From positions 4,042,084 to 4,106,083 of the forward strand of contig NZ_CP012334.1 of the NCBI RefSeq assembly GCF_001704295.1: a stretch of 64,000 nt of DNA, read 5' to 3'. The stretch comes from Bordetella sp. H567. GTDB taxonomy: Bacteria > Pseudomonadota > Gammaproteobacteria > Burkholderiales > Burkholderiaceae_B. Below are positions 42,081 to 51,008 of the stretch, piece by piece (the first letter of the stretch is position 1; the number at the start of each line of letters is the position of its first letter). A program made the translations under genes and the position numbers. The notes under the pieces are model-generated. The model did no database searches and was not told the DNA's origin. It worked only from the letters and a program-made list of their open reading frames with translations.

Positions 42081-43073
42081 ATGACGGCAAACGGATATCG
42101 CGCGGCCGCCCTGGCCTGCACCTTGGCGGGTATCGCGATGGCCGCGCTATCGGGCGGCCGCGAGCCTGCCGCATCCGGCCGTGCCGCAACGACCGCGGAA
42201 GACGAACGGCATGCGGCGCGCCTGCGCCTTCATGCGCCCGCCAACGCCGGATGCACCGGCCAGCCGGCCCACGTCGCGGCGGCACGCGGCTGCAACCACA
42301 GCGCCAGCCTGCTCGCCCTATCCGTGCTGACCGACAGCGCGATGGAACATTACCGCGGCAGCTTCGAGAACCCCGCCATGTTCGCGCCGCTGGCTTCTTC
42401 CGCGCTGACGCTGCTGGCCAGCCTGCATGGCGGCGCCGACGGCAACGCGCGCCGCCATCGCCTGCGCCATGCCGTGTATGTCGCGGCGGGCGCCACGGGC
42501 GTGGCGGGGGCCGCCTTCCATCTCTATAACGTCGGTAAACGGCCCGGTGGCTTCCGATGGGAGAACCTGTTCCATGCCGCGCCCATCGGTGCCCCAGGCG
42601 CATTGTTCGCCGCCGGGGCGCTGGGGGTGTTCGGTGAAAGACTGCGCGATGCCCAGGCCGCGGCGCCCCGCATGGCAGGGATGCCGGCGGGCCGGGCGCT
42701 GGCGCTGCTGGCCGGCATCGGCCTGTTCGGCACCGTCATGGAAGCGGGCTTGCTGCACTTTCGCGGCGCCTTCCAGCATCGCGCGATGTACGTACCGGTG
42801 ACCGTGCCGCCCGTCGCCGCGGCCCTGCTGGTGCATGCGGCGGTGGCGCGGCCAGACGAACGCCCGTGGACGCGGCTTTGGCTGCGCCTGACCACCGCGC
42901 TGGGCTTCGTCGGGGCGGCCTTCCATGCGCGTGGAATTGCCCGGCGCCAGGGCGGCTGGCGCAACTGGAGCCAGAACCTGTTCGCGGGGCCGCCGCTGCC
43001 GGCGCCGCCTGGCTTCTCCGCCCTCGCCATGGCGGGCCTGGCGGCCCTGCGCCTGCGCCGGAGAGAGCGATGA
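42081..43073 (+). CDS. Unknown membrane protein with internal duplication
   Basis: I do not recognise this 330-residue protein. It has about seven to eight hydrophobic segments. Two halves are alike: residues about 88-182 and 222-323 both run as HyRGxFxxxAMyxP, a helix, GvaGAAFH or GfvGAAFH, then RpGGfRWeNLF or RqGGWRNWSQNLF and an APG/APP helix. An ancestral unit of about 100 residues seems duplicated. An N-terminal hydrophobic stretch may be a signal anchor, followed by two cysteines (58, 71). It lies between an enolase-superfamily gene and a gluconate-dehydrogenase-subunit gene, overlapping the latter by four bases; it may anchor that complex. Confidence 0.75.
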   Translation: MTANGYRAAALACTLAGIAMAALSGGREPAASGRAATTAEDERHAARLRLHAPANAGCTGQPAHVAAARGCNHSASLLALSVLTDSAMEHYRGSFENPAMFAPLASSALTLLASLHGGADGNARRHRLRHAVYVAAGATGVAGAAFHLYNVGKRPGGFRWENLFHAAPIGAPGALFAAGALGVFGERLRDAQAAAPRMAGMPAGRALALLAGIGLFGTVMEAGLLHFRGAFQHRAMYVPVTVPPVAAALLVHAAVARPDERPWTRLWLRLTTALGFVGAAFHARGIARRQGGWRNWSQNLFAGPPLPAPPGFSALAMAGLAALRLRRRER

Positions 43074-43726
43074 CGGCGCGCGTGGACACCCTGTATCCCG
43101 GCTACGACGTCCTGCGCAAACGGGACACGCCGTCGTGGGACGGCATCACGCGGCGGGTCATCGACGAGCGCCTGGCCGTACGGCCGCAGCCGCGCTTCTT
43201 CAACGACACGGAATGGCTGGCGCTGCAGGCCCTGTGCGACTGCATCGTGCCGCAAGGGGATACGCAGGAACGCGTGCCGCTGGCCGCGCTGCTCGATACC
43301 AAGCTGCACGGTACGGCACCGGGCGACGGCTATCGCGATGCGCGGCTACCGCCGATGCGCGAGGCATGGCGCCGCGGCCTGGAGGCGCTGGACGCCGAAA
43401 GCCGCGCCCTGCATGAGCTGCCCTTCGCCAGCCTGCCCGCTGAGGCCCGCAATGCCCTGCTGCATCGCGCGCAGCTGGGCGACCTGCGCAGCCCCGCCTG
43501 GCGCGGCATGCCGTCGGACCTGTTCTTCGCGGAACGCGTCCTTCACGACATCTGCGGCCTTTACTACGCCCATCCTTATGCCTGGAGCGAAATCGGCTTC
43601 GGCGGCCCCGCCAACCCGCGTGGCTACGTACGGCTGGTGTCCGATCGCCGCGACCCCTGGGAGCCGCGCGAAACGCGCCCTGGCGAGGAAGACCGCATAC
43701 GCAGGGAGAACCAGGGTGTCCGATGA
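43070..43726 (+). CDS. Gluconate 2-dehydrogenase subunit 3 family protein
   Basis: A 218-residue small subunit partner of GMC dehydrogenases. Seen: FFNDTEWLALQALCDCIVPQ at about 43-63, the typical start of this family, and DICGLYYAHPYAWSEIGFGGPANPRG near the end. Normal family members carry a Tat signal; this one begins without any signal peptide, so the complex may be cytoplasmic or exported with its partner. It is translationally coupled to the duplicated membrane protein and lies 45 bases before the GMC flavoprotein gene. Confidence 0.85.
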   Translation: MTARVDTLYPGYDVLRKRDTPSWDGITRRVIDERLAVRPQPRFFNDTEWLALQALCDCIVPQGDTQERVPLAALLDTKLHGTAPGDGYRDARLPPMREAWRRGLEALDAESRALHELPFASLPAEARNALLHRAQLGDLRSPAWRGMPSDLFFAERVLHDICGLYYAHPYAWSEIGFGGPANPRGYVRLVSDRRDPWEPRETRPGEEDRIRRENQGVR

Positions 43727-43771
43727 CGCACTGCACACCCCCGTGGAAAGAACGGCCGGGCGCCCGACGTC

Positions 43772-45358
43772 ATGCGCCGCGGCGCCTGGATGCCCATGCG
43801 CGAATACCGCAACGACGAGGAGGTCGACTTCCTCATCGTGGGCACGGGCGCCGGCGGCGGCACGCTGGCCTGCCGGCTGGCCGAACGGGGCTACACCGTG
43901 GTGGCGCTGGACGCCGGCGCATGGTGGCGGCCGCTGGAGGAATTCGCCTCCGACGAGACGCACCAGAACAAGCTGTTCTGGACCGACGAGCGCCTGTGCG
44001 ACGGCGACAACCCCCTGAAGCTCGGCAACAACAATAGCGGCAGGGCGGTGGGGGGCAGCATGGTGCATTTCGCCATGGTGTCGCTGCGCTTCCGGCCGGA
44101 ATGGTTCAAGTCGCGCACCCTGCTCGGCTACGGCGCCGACTGGCCGATCGACTGGCGGGAGATGTGGCATTACTACGCGCAAGTGGAAGACGCACTGAAA
44201 ATCGCCGGCCCCGTCACTTATCCCTGGGGTCCGAAGCGCCCGCGCTACCCGTATCGCGCCCATCAACTGAACGAGGCCGCGCTCATCCTGGCACGCGGCG
44301 CCGAAGCCCTGGGTATAGATTGGTCGCCTACACCGCTGGCTACCCTGTCCGCGCCGCGCGGGCAGGCGCACCCATGCGTCTACCGCGGCTTCTGCGTCTC
44401 CGGCTGCGCCACCAACGCCAAGCAAAGTGCGCTCGTCACCTGGATCCCGCGCGCCGTGAAGGCCGGCGCCGAGATCCGCGACCTGGCCATGGCCGGCCGC
44501 ATCGAAACCGACAACGCCGGCCGCGCCACGGGTGTTTCCTACTTCCGCGAAGGCCGATGGCGGTTCCAGAAAGCCCGCAACGTGGTTGTAGCCGGCTATG
44601 CGATCGAAACGCCGCGACTGCTGCTGAACTCGGCCACCAGCCGCTTTCCCCACGGCCTGGCGAACAGTTCCGGCCTGGTGGGCAAGTACCTGATGGCGCA
44701 ATCGAACCAGGCCGTCTGGGGCGAAATGGACAAGGAAGTCCGCGCCTACAAGGGGCCACCGTCGCTCGCCATGACGGAACATTGGAACTACACCGACAAG
44801 GGCAAGGATTTCTTCGGGGGCTATTGCTATATGAGCCAGGGTCCCCTGCCGGTGGCCTGGGCGTCCACCTTGAACGGACGCGGCTTGTGGGGCGATGCAC
44901 TGACGCGCGCCATGCGCCGCTACAACCACCAGGTCGGCCTGAAGATCGTCGGCGAGATGCTGCCCCAGGAACGCAACCAGGTCACGCTGGCCGACGAAAA
45001 AGACCGCTACGGCCTGCCCATCGCGCGGGTCACCTACTCCTGGTGTGACAACGACAAGCGCCTGATCGCGCATGCCCTGGACTTCATGGGCAAGGCGCTG
45101 GATGCCGCCGGGGCGCGCGGCATCTGGAATGAAATGGACGACACGGCGCATCTGAACGGCACGGCCCGCATGGGCGACCGCCCCGAGAACAGCGTGGTGA
45201 ACGCCGACTGCAGAAGCTGGGACATCCCCAATCTATGGGTCTGCGACGGTTCGGTCTTTCCGACGGTGGGCGGGGTGAACCCCTCCTTGACCATCCAGGC
45301 CATCGCCTGCCGCACCGCGGATCGCATCGCCGCGCTGGCGGCGAGGGGCGAACTGTAG
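43772..45358 (+). CDS. GMC-family FAD oxidoreductase
   Basis: A 528-residue flavoprotein with FAD-binding FLIVGTGAGGGTLACRLAE at about 20-38, the GSMVHFAMVSLRF region after a GGS cofactor motif near 94, and a C-terminal DGSVFPTVGGVNPSLTIQA motif with the conserved Asn; the catalytic His is in DTAHLNGTARMG. GVYRGFC..GC cysteines near 205-215 occur in the gluconate/sorbitol dehydrogenase branch. With the adjacent subunit 3 it likely oxidises a sugar or polyol. No cytochrome c subunit gene is present, so the electron acceptor is unclear. Confidence 0.9.
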   Translation: MRRGAWMPMREYRNDEEVDFLIVGTGAGGGTLACRLAERGYTVVALDAGAWWRPLEEFASDETHQNKLFWTDERLCDGDNPLKLGNNNSGRAVGGSMVHFAMVSLRFRPEWFKSRTLLGYGADWPIDWREMWHYYAQVEDALKIAGPVTYPWGPKRPRYPYRAHQLNEAALILARGAEALGIDWSPTPLATLSAPRGQAHPCVYRGFCVSGCATNAKQSALVTWIPRAVKAGAEIRDLAMAGRIETDNAGRATGVSYFREGRWRFQKARNVVVAGYAIETPRLLLNSATSRFPHGLANSSGLVGKYLMAQSNQAVWGEMDKEVRAYKGPPSLAMTEHWNYTDKGKDFFGGYCYMSQGPLPVAWASTLNGRGLWGDALTRAMRRYNHQVGLKIVGEMLPQERNQVTLADEKDRYGLPIARVTYSWCDNDKRLIAHALDFMGKALDAAGARGIWNEMDDTAHLNGTARMGDRPENSVVNADCRSWDIPNLWVCDGSVFPTVGGVNPSLTIQAIACRTADRIAALAARGEL

Positions 45359-45400
45359 GGTTGCCACATTCACGATAACAATCCACGCGGAGGATTCCCC

Positions 45401-46402
45401 ATGCATCATCGCAAGCACGCTATCCAGACCGTGGTCATCACCGGCGCCAGCGCCGGCGTCGGCCGCGCGACCGCGCTGGAGTTCGCCCGCCAGGGCGCCG
45501 ATATCGCGCTGCTGGCGCGCGACGCCGACGCGCTGGAATCCGCCGCACAGGAAGTCCGCGAGCTCGGCGTCCGTGCCCTGCCCATTCCGGTCGACGTGGG
45601 CGATGCCAAGGCGGTGCACCGCGCGGCGGAGCAGGTCGAGGAAGAACTCGGGCCCATGGACGTATGGGTGAACAACGCCATGCTGACGGTGTTCTCGCCC
45701 TTGTCCAAGCTGACGCCGGAGGAATATGCACGGGTCACGGAAGTCACCTACCTGGGCCAGGTATATGGCACGATGGCTGCCCTGCGACACATGCGGCCGC
45801 GCGACCACGGGACCATCGTGCAGGTCGGGTCCGCCCTGGCGTATCGCTCGATTCCCCTGCAATCGGCCTATTGCGGGGCCAAGCACGGCGTGCGCGGCTT
45901 TACGGATTCGCTGCGCAGCGAACTCATGCACGACCGCAGCCGCGTCCACGTCACGATGGTGCAGATGCCCGCGCTGAACACGCCGCAATTCGACTGGGCG
46001 GAGTGCCACATGCCCTATGCGCCCCAGCCGGTGCCGCCCATTTTCCAGCCGGAAGTCGCGGCGCGGGCCATCGTGTGGGCCGCGCGCCACCGGCGGCGCG
46101 AATTGTATGTGGGGATGCCGGCCATCAAGGCCATCATCGCCAACAAGTTCTTTCCCGGCCTGCTGGACAGGTACCTGGCGCGCACCAACTACTCGGCCCA
46201 GCAACGCAAGCCCCTCTCGTCACCGCCCCGCATGTCCAACCTGTGGCGGCCCGTACCGGGCCTGCACAGCACCCATGGTTCCTTCGACGAACGGGCACAG
46301 GGCTGCAGCCCGGCGCTATGGGGCGCCACGCACCGCACCGCCCTGGTGGGCGCCGGCCTGGCCCTGGGCGGCCTGCTTTGGGCGACGCTCAAAAAGCGCT
46401 GA
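45401..46402 (+). CDS. SDR-family oxidoreductase with C-terminal membrane segment
   Basis: A 333-residue SDR: TGASAGVG at about 14-21, NNAM in place of NNAG, and catalytic YCGAKH with Ser in QVGSALAYRS. The C-terminal end has a hydrophobic span (LVGAGLALGGLLWATL) that could anchor it to the membrane. It is related to the SDR at 18 kb and to others in stress clusters. A GGAGG site precedes the ATG. It sits between the GMC and GH15 genes in the operon. Confidence 0.88.
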   Translation: MHHRKHAIQTVVITGASAGVGRATALEFARQGADIALLARDADALESAAQEVRELGVRALPIPVDVGDAKAVHRAAEQVEEELGPMDVWVNNAMLTVFSPLSKLTPEEYARVTEVTYLGQVYGTMAALRHMRPRDHGTIVQVGSALAYRSIPLQSAYCGAKHGVRGFTDSLRSELMHDRSRVHVTMVQMPALNTPQFDWAECHMPYAPQPVPPIFQPEVAARAIVWAARHRRRELYVGMPAIKAIIANKFFPGLLDRYLARTNYSAQQRKPLSSPPRMSNLWRPVPGLHSTHGSFDERAQGCSPALWGATHRTALVGAGLALGGLLWATLKKR

Positions 46403-46406
46403 TCCC

Positions 46407-48191
46407 ATGGCCGCGCGCATCGAAGACTATGCATTGCTGGGCGATGGCGCCAGCGCGGCGCTGGTCTCGCGCGACGGATCCATCGACTGGCTGTGCTGGC
46501 CGAGCTTCAGCGGGGACGCCTTGTTCGCCGCGCTGCTCGGCCACGCGGCAAACGGCTGCTGGCGTATCGCGCCGCGCGGCGAGATCACGACGGCATCGCG
46601 ACGCTACCTGCCGGGCACCATGGTGCTGGAAACACGCCTCGCCACCGCGGAAGGCGAGGCCGTCCTGCTGGACTGGATGGCCTGGAACACGGACCATCCC
46701 CTGCTGTTGCGGCGTGTACGCTGCACATGGGGCCGCGTGCGACTGGACTTCGAATTGCAGGTCTGCCGGGACTACGGCCGGCATCCCGCGCCCGGCGTCT
46801 CGATCGCGGGCAAGGATATCCCTGCATGGTCCCTGGACGATGAACACCTGGCCTGGCTCCAGGGCGCGCCGGAGCCGCCGGGCGAGGACGGCGGCCTGCG
46901 CGCGGAATTCCGGCTGGCCGCGGGCTCGCAGCGCGATTTCGTCCTGGGCTGCCACCCCGCGCGGTTGCCGGCGCCAGCCCCGGTGGACGCCAGCGCGGTC
47001 TTGCGCGACACCGTGCACGCATGGCGGCGCTGGCAGGCCAAGGGCAACCCACAAGGCCCTTATGCCGAAGTCATCCAGCATTCCTTGATGGTGCTCAAGA
47101 CATTGGGCAACGTGCGCAGCGGCGGATTGATCGCCGCACCGACCAGTTCCCTGCCCGAGCAGGCCGGCGGATCGCGCAACTGGGACTATCGCTACTGCTG
47201 GATCCGCGATGCCAGCTTCACCATGCAAGCCCTTATCCTGGGAGGCTATCGCGACGAGGCGGCCGCATGGCGCGACTGGCTGGTCGGCGCCATATCCACG
47301 CATCCATCGCAACTGCGCGTCCTGTACGACGTCAGCGGCGGCCCGGCGATGAAGGAATGGGAATGTCCATGGTTGCCCGGCTACGGCGGCTCGCGTCCCG
47401 TGCGCTTTGGCAACGGTGCGGCGGCGCAACTACAGCTCGATGTCTACGGCGAAGTCCTGAACGCGCTGTACGTCAGCCGCAAGCATGGCCTGCCGCCGGA
47501 CGCCGACGCGTGGGAACTTGAGAAGCGCCTGGTCGACCATCTCGGTGAGATCTGGCGCGAACCCGACAACGGATTCTGGGAAGTCCGTGGCGAACGCCGC
47601 CACTTCACGACATCGAAGGTCATGATGTGGGTCGCGGTCGATCGCGCGATGCGATCGGCGCGCGAGTTTGCCAAGGACGCGCCGTTGCACGCATGGCACG
47701 CGCTGGCCGAGCGCATCCGCGGCGACGTACTCGAACACGGGGTCGACGCCCGCCGCCAGCTATTCACGTCCAGCTACGGCAGCACGGCACTGGATGCGAG
47801 CCTGCTGATCATCCCATTGAGCGGTTTCCTGCCCGTGGCGGACCCGCGGGTGGCCAACACCATCCGCGCGCTGGAGACGCACTTGATGCGTGACGGGCTG
47901 CTGTATCGCTACGATCCGGCCATCTTCCAGGATGGCGCGCCCGGCCATGACCATGCCTTCCTCGCCTGCAGCCTCTGGCTGGTGCAGGTGCGCGCCATGC
48001 AGGGCCGGCGCCAGGAAGCGCAGGCGCTGTACGAGCGCATCCTGGCCCTGCGCAACGATCTCGGCCTGCTGGCGGAACAATATGACCCTTCCGAAGGCCG
48101 CCTGTGGGGCAATTACCCACAGGCGCTCTCCCACGTCGCGCTTGTCAACGCCGCGTTCATGCTGCAAGGGGATGGCCCCCTGGGCCCGTGA
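46407..48191 (+). CDS. Glycoside hydrolase family 15 protein (glucoamylase/trehalase-like)
   Basis: A 594-residue enzyme. N-terminal beta-sandwich about 1-210, opening IEDYALLGDGASAALVSRDGSIDWLCWP, the standard GH15 start. The alpha/alpha barrel has NWDYRYCWIRDASFTMQAL near 256, with acid residues, and the second region YDPSEGRLWGNYPQALSHV near the end containing the general-base Glu. GH15 proteins of this type hydrolyse trehalose or small alpha-glucans. It is four bases after the SDR stop, last in the operon, and converges with an AhpD-like gene eight bases away. Confidence 0.9.
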   Translation: MAARIEDYALLGDGASAALVSRDGSIDWLCWPSFSGDALFAALLGHAANGCWRIAPRGEITTASRRYLPGTMVLETRLATAEGEAVLLDWMAWNTDHPLLLRRVRCTWGRVRLDFELQVCRDYGRHPAPGVSIAGKDIPAWSLDDEHLAWLQGAPEPPGEDGGLRAEFRLAAGSQRDFVLGCHPARLPAPAPVDASAVLRDTVHAWRRWQAKGNPQGPYAEVIQHSLMVLKTLGNVRSGGLIAAPTSSLPEQAGGSRNWDYRYCWIRDASFTMQALILGGYRDEAAAWRDWLVGAISTHPSQLRVLYDVSGGPAMKEWECPWLPGYGGSRPVRFGNGAAAQLQLDVYGEVLNALYVSRKHGLPPDADAWELEKRLVDHLGEIWREPDNGFWEVRGERRHFTTSKVMMWVAVDRAMRSAREFAKDAPLHAWHALAERIRGDVLEHGVDARRQLFTSSYGSTALDASLLIIPLSGFLPVADPRVANTIRALETHLMRDGLLYRYDPAIFQDGAPGHDHAFLACSLWLVQVRAMQGRRQEAQALYERILALRNDLGLLAEQYDPSEGRLWGNYPQALSHVALVNAAFMLQGDGPLGP

Positions 48192-48199
48192 CCCCGGCC

Positions 48200-48736
48200 T
48201 TAATCGGCGGCGGGAAAGTCGAGCACCGTGTCGTTGATGCGGTTGAACAGGTTGGTGAACATGATGCTCGCGACGGCCATCGTGACATCGACGATCTGCG
48301 CGTCGGTCACCCCGGCCTCCTTGACGGCCGCTACCGCCTCGGCGGGCACCGTGCCGCTGGTCGTCAGCAGACGCAGCGTAAACGTGGCCAAGGCGTCGTT
48401 GCGCGCGTCGCCCGTGGGCAGGGCCTGGCGCAGCGACAGGATCGCGTCACGGCTCAAGCCTATCTTTTTACCCATCAGCGTGTGCGCCGCCAGGCAGTAG
48501 TCACAACCCGTCGCCTGGCTAACGACCAATTTGACGACCTCGATGTCGGCGGCACTCAAGCTGCTCTTTTTCAACGAGGCTTCCAGGTTCAGTACCGCCT
48601 CCAGGGCAACCGGGCTGTTGCCGCCGATTCCGACATAGGAGTTCGGGACTTTGCCTATCGCGCCTTTTACGGCTGCGAACAGTTCCGCGGCGCGGCCGGT
48701 GGCTTCGGACAAGGCGATGGTATGAAGGCGGGGCAT
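48200..48736 (-). CDS. Carboxymuconolactone decarboxylase (AhpD-like) family protein
   Basis: A 178-residue all-helical protein with the AhpD redox motif: Cys78-Asp-Tyr-Cys81 and His85 in GCDYCLAAHTL. It probably acts as a peroxidase-like or alkylhydroperoxide-reducing thiol protein. The ATG start precedes MPRLHTIALS; the AGGAAGCC site upstream is adequate. The gene lies downstream of an MBL-fold gene on the same strand and may be co-transcribed with it. Confidence 0.9.
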   Translation of the reverse strand: MPRLHTIALSEATGRAAELFAAVKGAIGKVPNSYVGIGGNSPVALEAVLNLEASLKKSSLSAADIEVVKLVVSQATGCDYCLAAHTLMGKKIGLSRDAILSLRQALPTGDARNDALATFTLRLLTTSGTVPAEAVAAVKEAGVTDAQIVDVTMAVASIMFTNLFNRINDTVLDFPAAD

Positions 48737-48781
48737 GATGGCTTCCTTGGTCTATGAGATAAATAAAAAATCTATGGGTGC

Positions 48782-49816
48782 TTATTTGGTTTCCGGCGAC
48801 AGGCCTGCATACACCATGCGCGTGAACTGATCACCGTTGAACACGAAATTGCCCCATTTGGCGTCGAAGGCCGCAGTCGGCTTGGCGGCAATGATTTCGT
48901 CCAGTGACTTGCCTTGTTGTTTCAAAGCCGCCACGTTGTTCCGCACCGTCACGAGCATGTCGCGGAACTCGATCAGCTGGGTACGCGTACCGACAGCGCC
49001 GTGGCCTGGGACCAAGAGGGTATGGTCGGTGGTGCGGTCGATCGCCTTGTTGGCCCATTTGATCGCGCCGTCGATACTGCCGCCGTCTTCGTTATCGATA
49101 TACGGGTAGATGCCATTCCAGAAGGTATCTCCCAGCGCCAGTACGTCCGCTTTTTCGAAATAGACCCACAGGTCGCCATCGGTATGGCCGCCACCGAAGT
49201 TTTCCACCTGGATGCGGGTTCCGTCGAAATCGAAGGTCTTTTCACGGTCGATCAGCAGCGTCGGGCGCGCCGCGGCGGGTACCGGATCGAAGGTCCAATT
49301 CCATGCATTGACATGGGTGACTTCGGTCAAATGCTTGTGGGTATTCTGCTGCGCGACGATCGTTGCGCCGGCCTCGTGCAGCCACGCGTTCCCATCGGTG
49401 TGGTCCCAGTGCCAATGCGTGTTGACCACATACTTCAGCGGCGAAGGACCAATCTTCTCCAGTACCGAGCGCAGCTTTTGCTGCGACTTGCTGATGCCCG
49501 CATCGACCAGGAACTTGCCGTCCGGACCGGAGAGGACCGTAATGTTGCCGCCCGACCCCATCAGTACCGTGACGTCGTCGCGCAGGGGCTGCACGACGAT
49601 ATCCTGGTCGGCGCGGCGCAGGTATCGCGCGCCCGCACCCGTGTGAAAGTAGTCATCCGGCGTGGCATTCGCGCTCGCCGGCGCGGCCTGGGCTGCGTCG
49701 GCAAAGGCCACCGCAGGCACCAGCGGCGCGCTGGCGGCAAGCGCGATCGACAGACTCAGCACTTTGAACAGCATGGACGCCTTGGCAGCCGTGCCGGATT
49801 TACGGAATACTTCCAT
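48782..49816 (-). CDS. Exported MBL-fold metallo-hydrolase
   Basis: A 344-residue periplasmic hydrolase. Signal peptide about 13-41 (MLFKVLSLSIALAASAPLVPAVAFA). Zinc ligands: His134, His136, Asp138, His139 in NTHWHWDHTDG, then GGGHTDGD and PGHGAVG. The subfamily resembles cyclase/quinoprotein-relay lipoprotein-like MBL proteins of unknown substrate rather than beta-lactamases. AGGAGAG lies just upstream of the ATG at 49816, so the longer frame was not used. Co-directional with the AhpD-like gene. Confidence 0.88.
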   Translation of the reverse strand: MEVFRKSGTAAKASMLFKVLSLSIALAASAPLVPAVAFADAAQAAPASANATPDDYFHTGAGARYLRRADQDIVVQPLRDDVTVLMGSGGNITVLSGPDGKFLVDAGISKSQQKLRSVLEKIGPSPLKYVVNTHWHWDHTDGNAWLHEAGATIVAQQNTHKHLTEVTHVNAWNWTFDPVPAAARPTLLIDREKTFDFDGTRIQVENFGGGHTDGDLWVYFEKADVLALGDTFWNGIYPYIDNEDGGSIDGAIKWANKAIDRTTDHTLLVPGHGAVGTRTQLIEFRDMLVTVRNNVAALKQQGKSLDEIIAAKPTAAFDAKWGNFVFNGDQFTRMVYAGLSPETK

Positions 49817-50127
49817 CTCGTCTCTCCTTGCGAACGAGGTCGTCCGCGCATGGAGAAAATTATCGGCGGCGGGCGTGGATTTCGATATCTGCACATACCG
49901 CCAAATCGTGCCAAAGCGCGCTGATTCCATGCCAACGGCGATCCCTTCCCGCGCCCCCCGCCTGATGCGGCCTTACGCCACACCGGGCCCGGGCCACCCA
50001 CGGCACGAAAACACGGCAATCTGGCTGTTTCACACGGCTTGGAATAAGCCAATGCCCGCTCTCCAGACCGGACAATACCGGCCTCGCGCCAGGCATCTGT
50101 GCCGGCGCATCCCATGGAGAGCAAACA
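49817..50127. other. Divergent intergenic region between MBL and M24 genes
   Basis: This 311-base gap contains the promoters of two divergent genes. Ribosome sites lie at both ends. I found no further gene, RNA or strong repeat inside. Confidence 0.4.
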
Positions 50128-50811
50128 ATGAGCAACGTCCACAGCCCGGCCGAACGCGTTGGGCCCGCATTTTCTGTCGAAGGCATGCTGCAGGCACGGG
50201 AAAAAACCCGTGAGGCTATTCGACAGATCTCGGCGCGCGTCAAGCCCGGCATGGTCGAGGAAGATGCCGTCGAGATGGCCAAGGGCATCCTCGTCGACGC
50301 CGGCTTGGCATTGAGCTGGCACCCCACGCGTGTGCGTTTCGGCAGCAACACCACCAAGCCCATGAAGAAACCCTCGGTGCCTGGGGTGGTGCTTCAGGAG
50401 AACGATATTTTCTTCATCGACATCGCGCCGCGTTTCGATGCCTGGGAAGGTGATGGCGGAGCGTCGTTCGTCGTCGGTGAGAATCCCGCCTACGAGCGTT
50501 GCGCGCGCGATGCGGAACGCTTGTTCCACGACGTTCGCCGGGTCTGGGAGAAAGAGAAACTGACCGGGCAGGCGCTCTATGCGTATGCCGACAAGACGGC
50601 CCGTGCCATGGGCTGGGAGCTGAATTTCGACCTGCCCGGCCATCGTGTATCGGATTTCCCCCACGCCACCATCTACACGGGATCCCTGGCGGACCTCGAT
50701 ATCACGCCTTCGGCGATGCGCTGGATCCTGGAGATCCACCTGCGCGATCCACAAGGACAATTCGGCGCATTCTTCGAAGACATGCTGCTGGATGACGAGT
50801 GCTATCGCTGA
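50128..50811 (+). CDS. M24-family (pita-bread) metallopeptidase-like protein
   Basis: A 227-residue cytoplasmic protein of the methionine aminopeptidase/creatinase fold. ENDIFFIDIAPRFDAWEGDGGASFVVG carries the family Asp motif (two Asp in FIDIAPRFDAWEGD), and FDLPGHRVSDFPHATIY and ILEIHLRDP match later ligand positions. The second His and two Glu are partly replaced, so activity is uncertain. It is shorter than most M24 enzymes (usually 250 or more). GGAGAG precedes the ATG. It is upstream of a GlxA-type regulator, but 197 bases separate them. Confidence 0.82.
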   Translation: MSNVHSPAERVGPAFSVEGMLQAREKTREAIRQISARVKPGMVEEDAVEMAKGILVDAGLALSWHPTRVRFGSNTTKPMKKPSVPGVVLQENDIFFIDIAPRFDAWEGDGGASFVVGENPAYERCARDAERLFHDVRRVWEKEKLTGQALYAYADKTARAMGWELNFDLPGHRVSDFPHATIYTGSLADLDITPSAMRWILEIHLRDPQGQFGAFFEDMLLDDECYR

Positions 50812-51008
50812 TCCTTGCCCGCTGCCGGTTGTCATGCGCGGCTTGCGAACAAGCCGCGTGGGTGGCGGCATTCCGCCCCTGGCCCGGCCGCAATGGCGGC
50901 GCTCACGGAGAGTAAAATCCACGGCGACGTTGCGCGGCGACGTGGTATTTGCAAGTCACGTTATACGTAATCGGATCCGAACCAGCCCATACACATCCTC
51001 ATTGCCCG

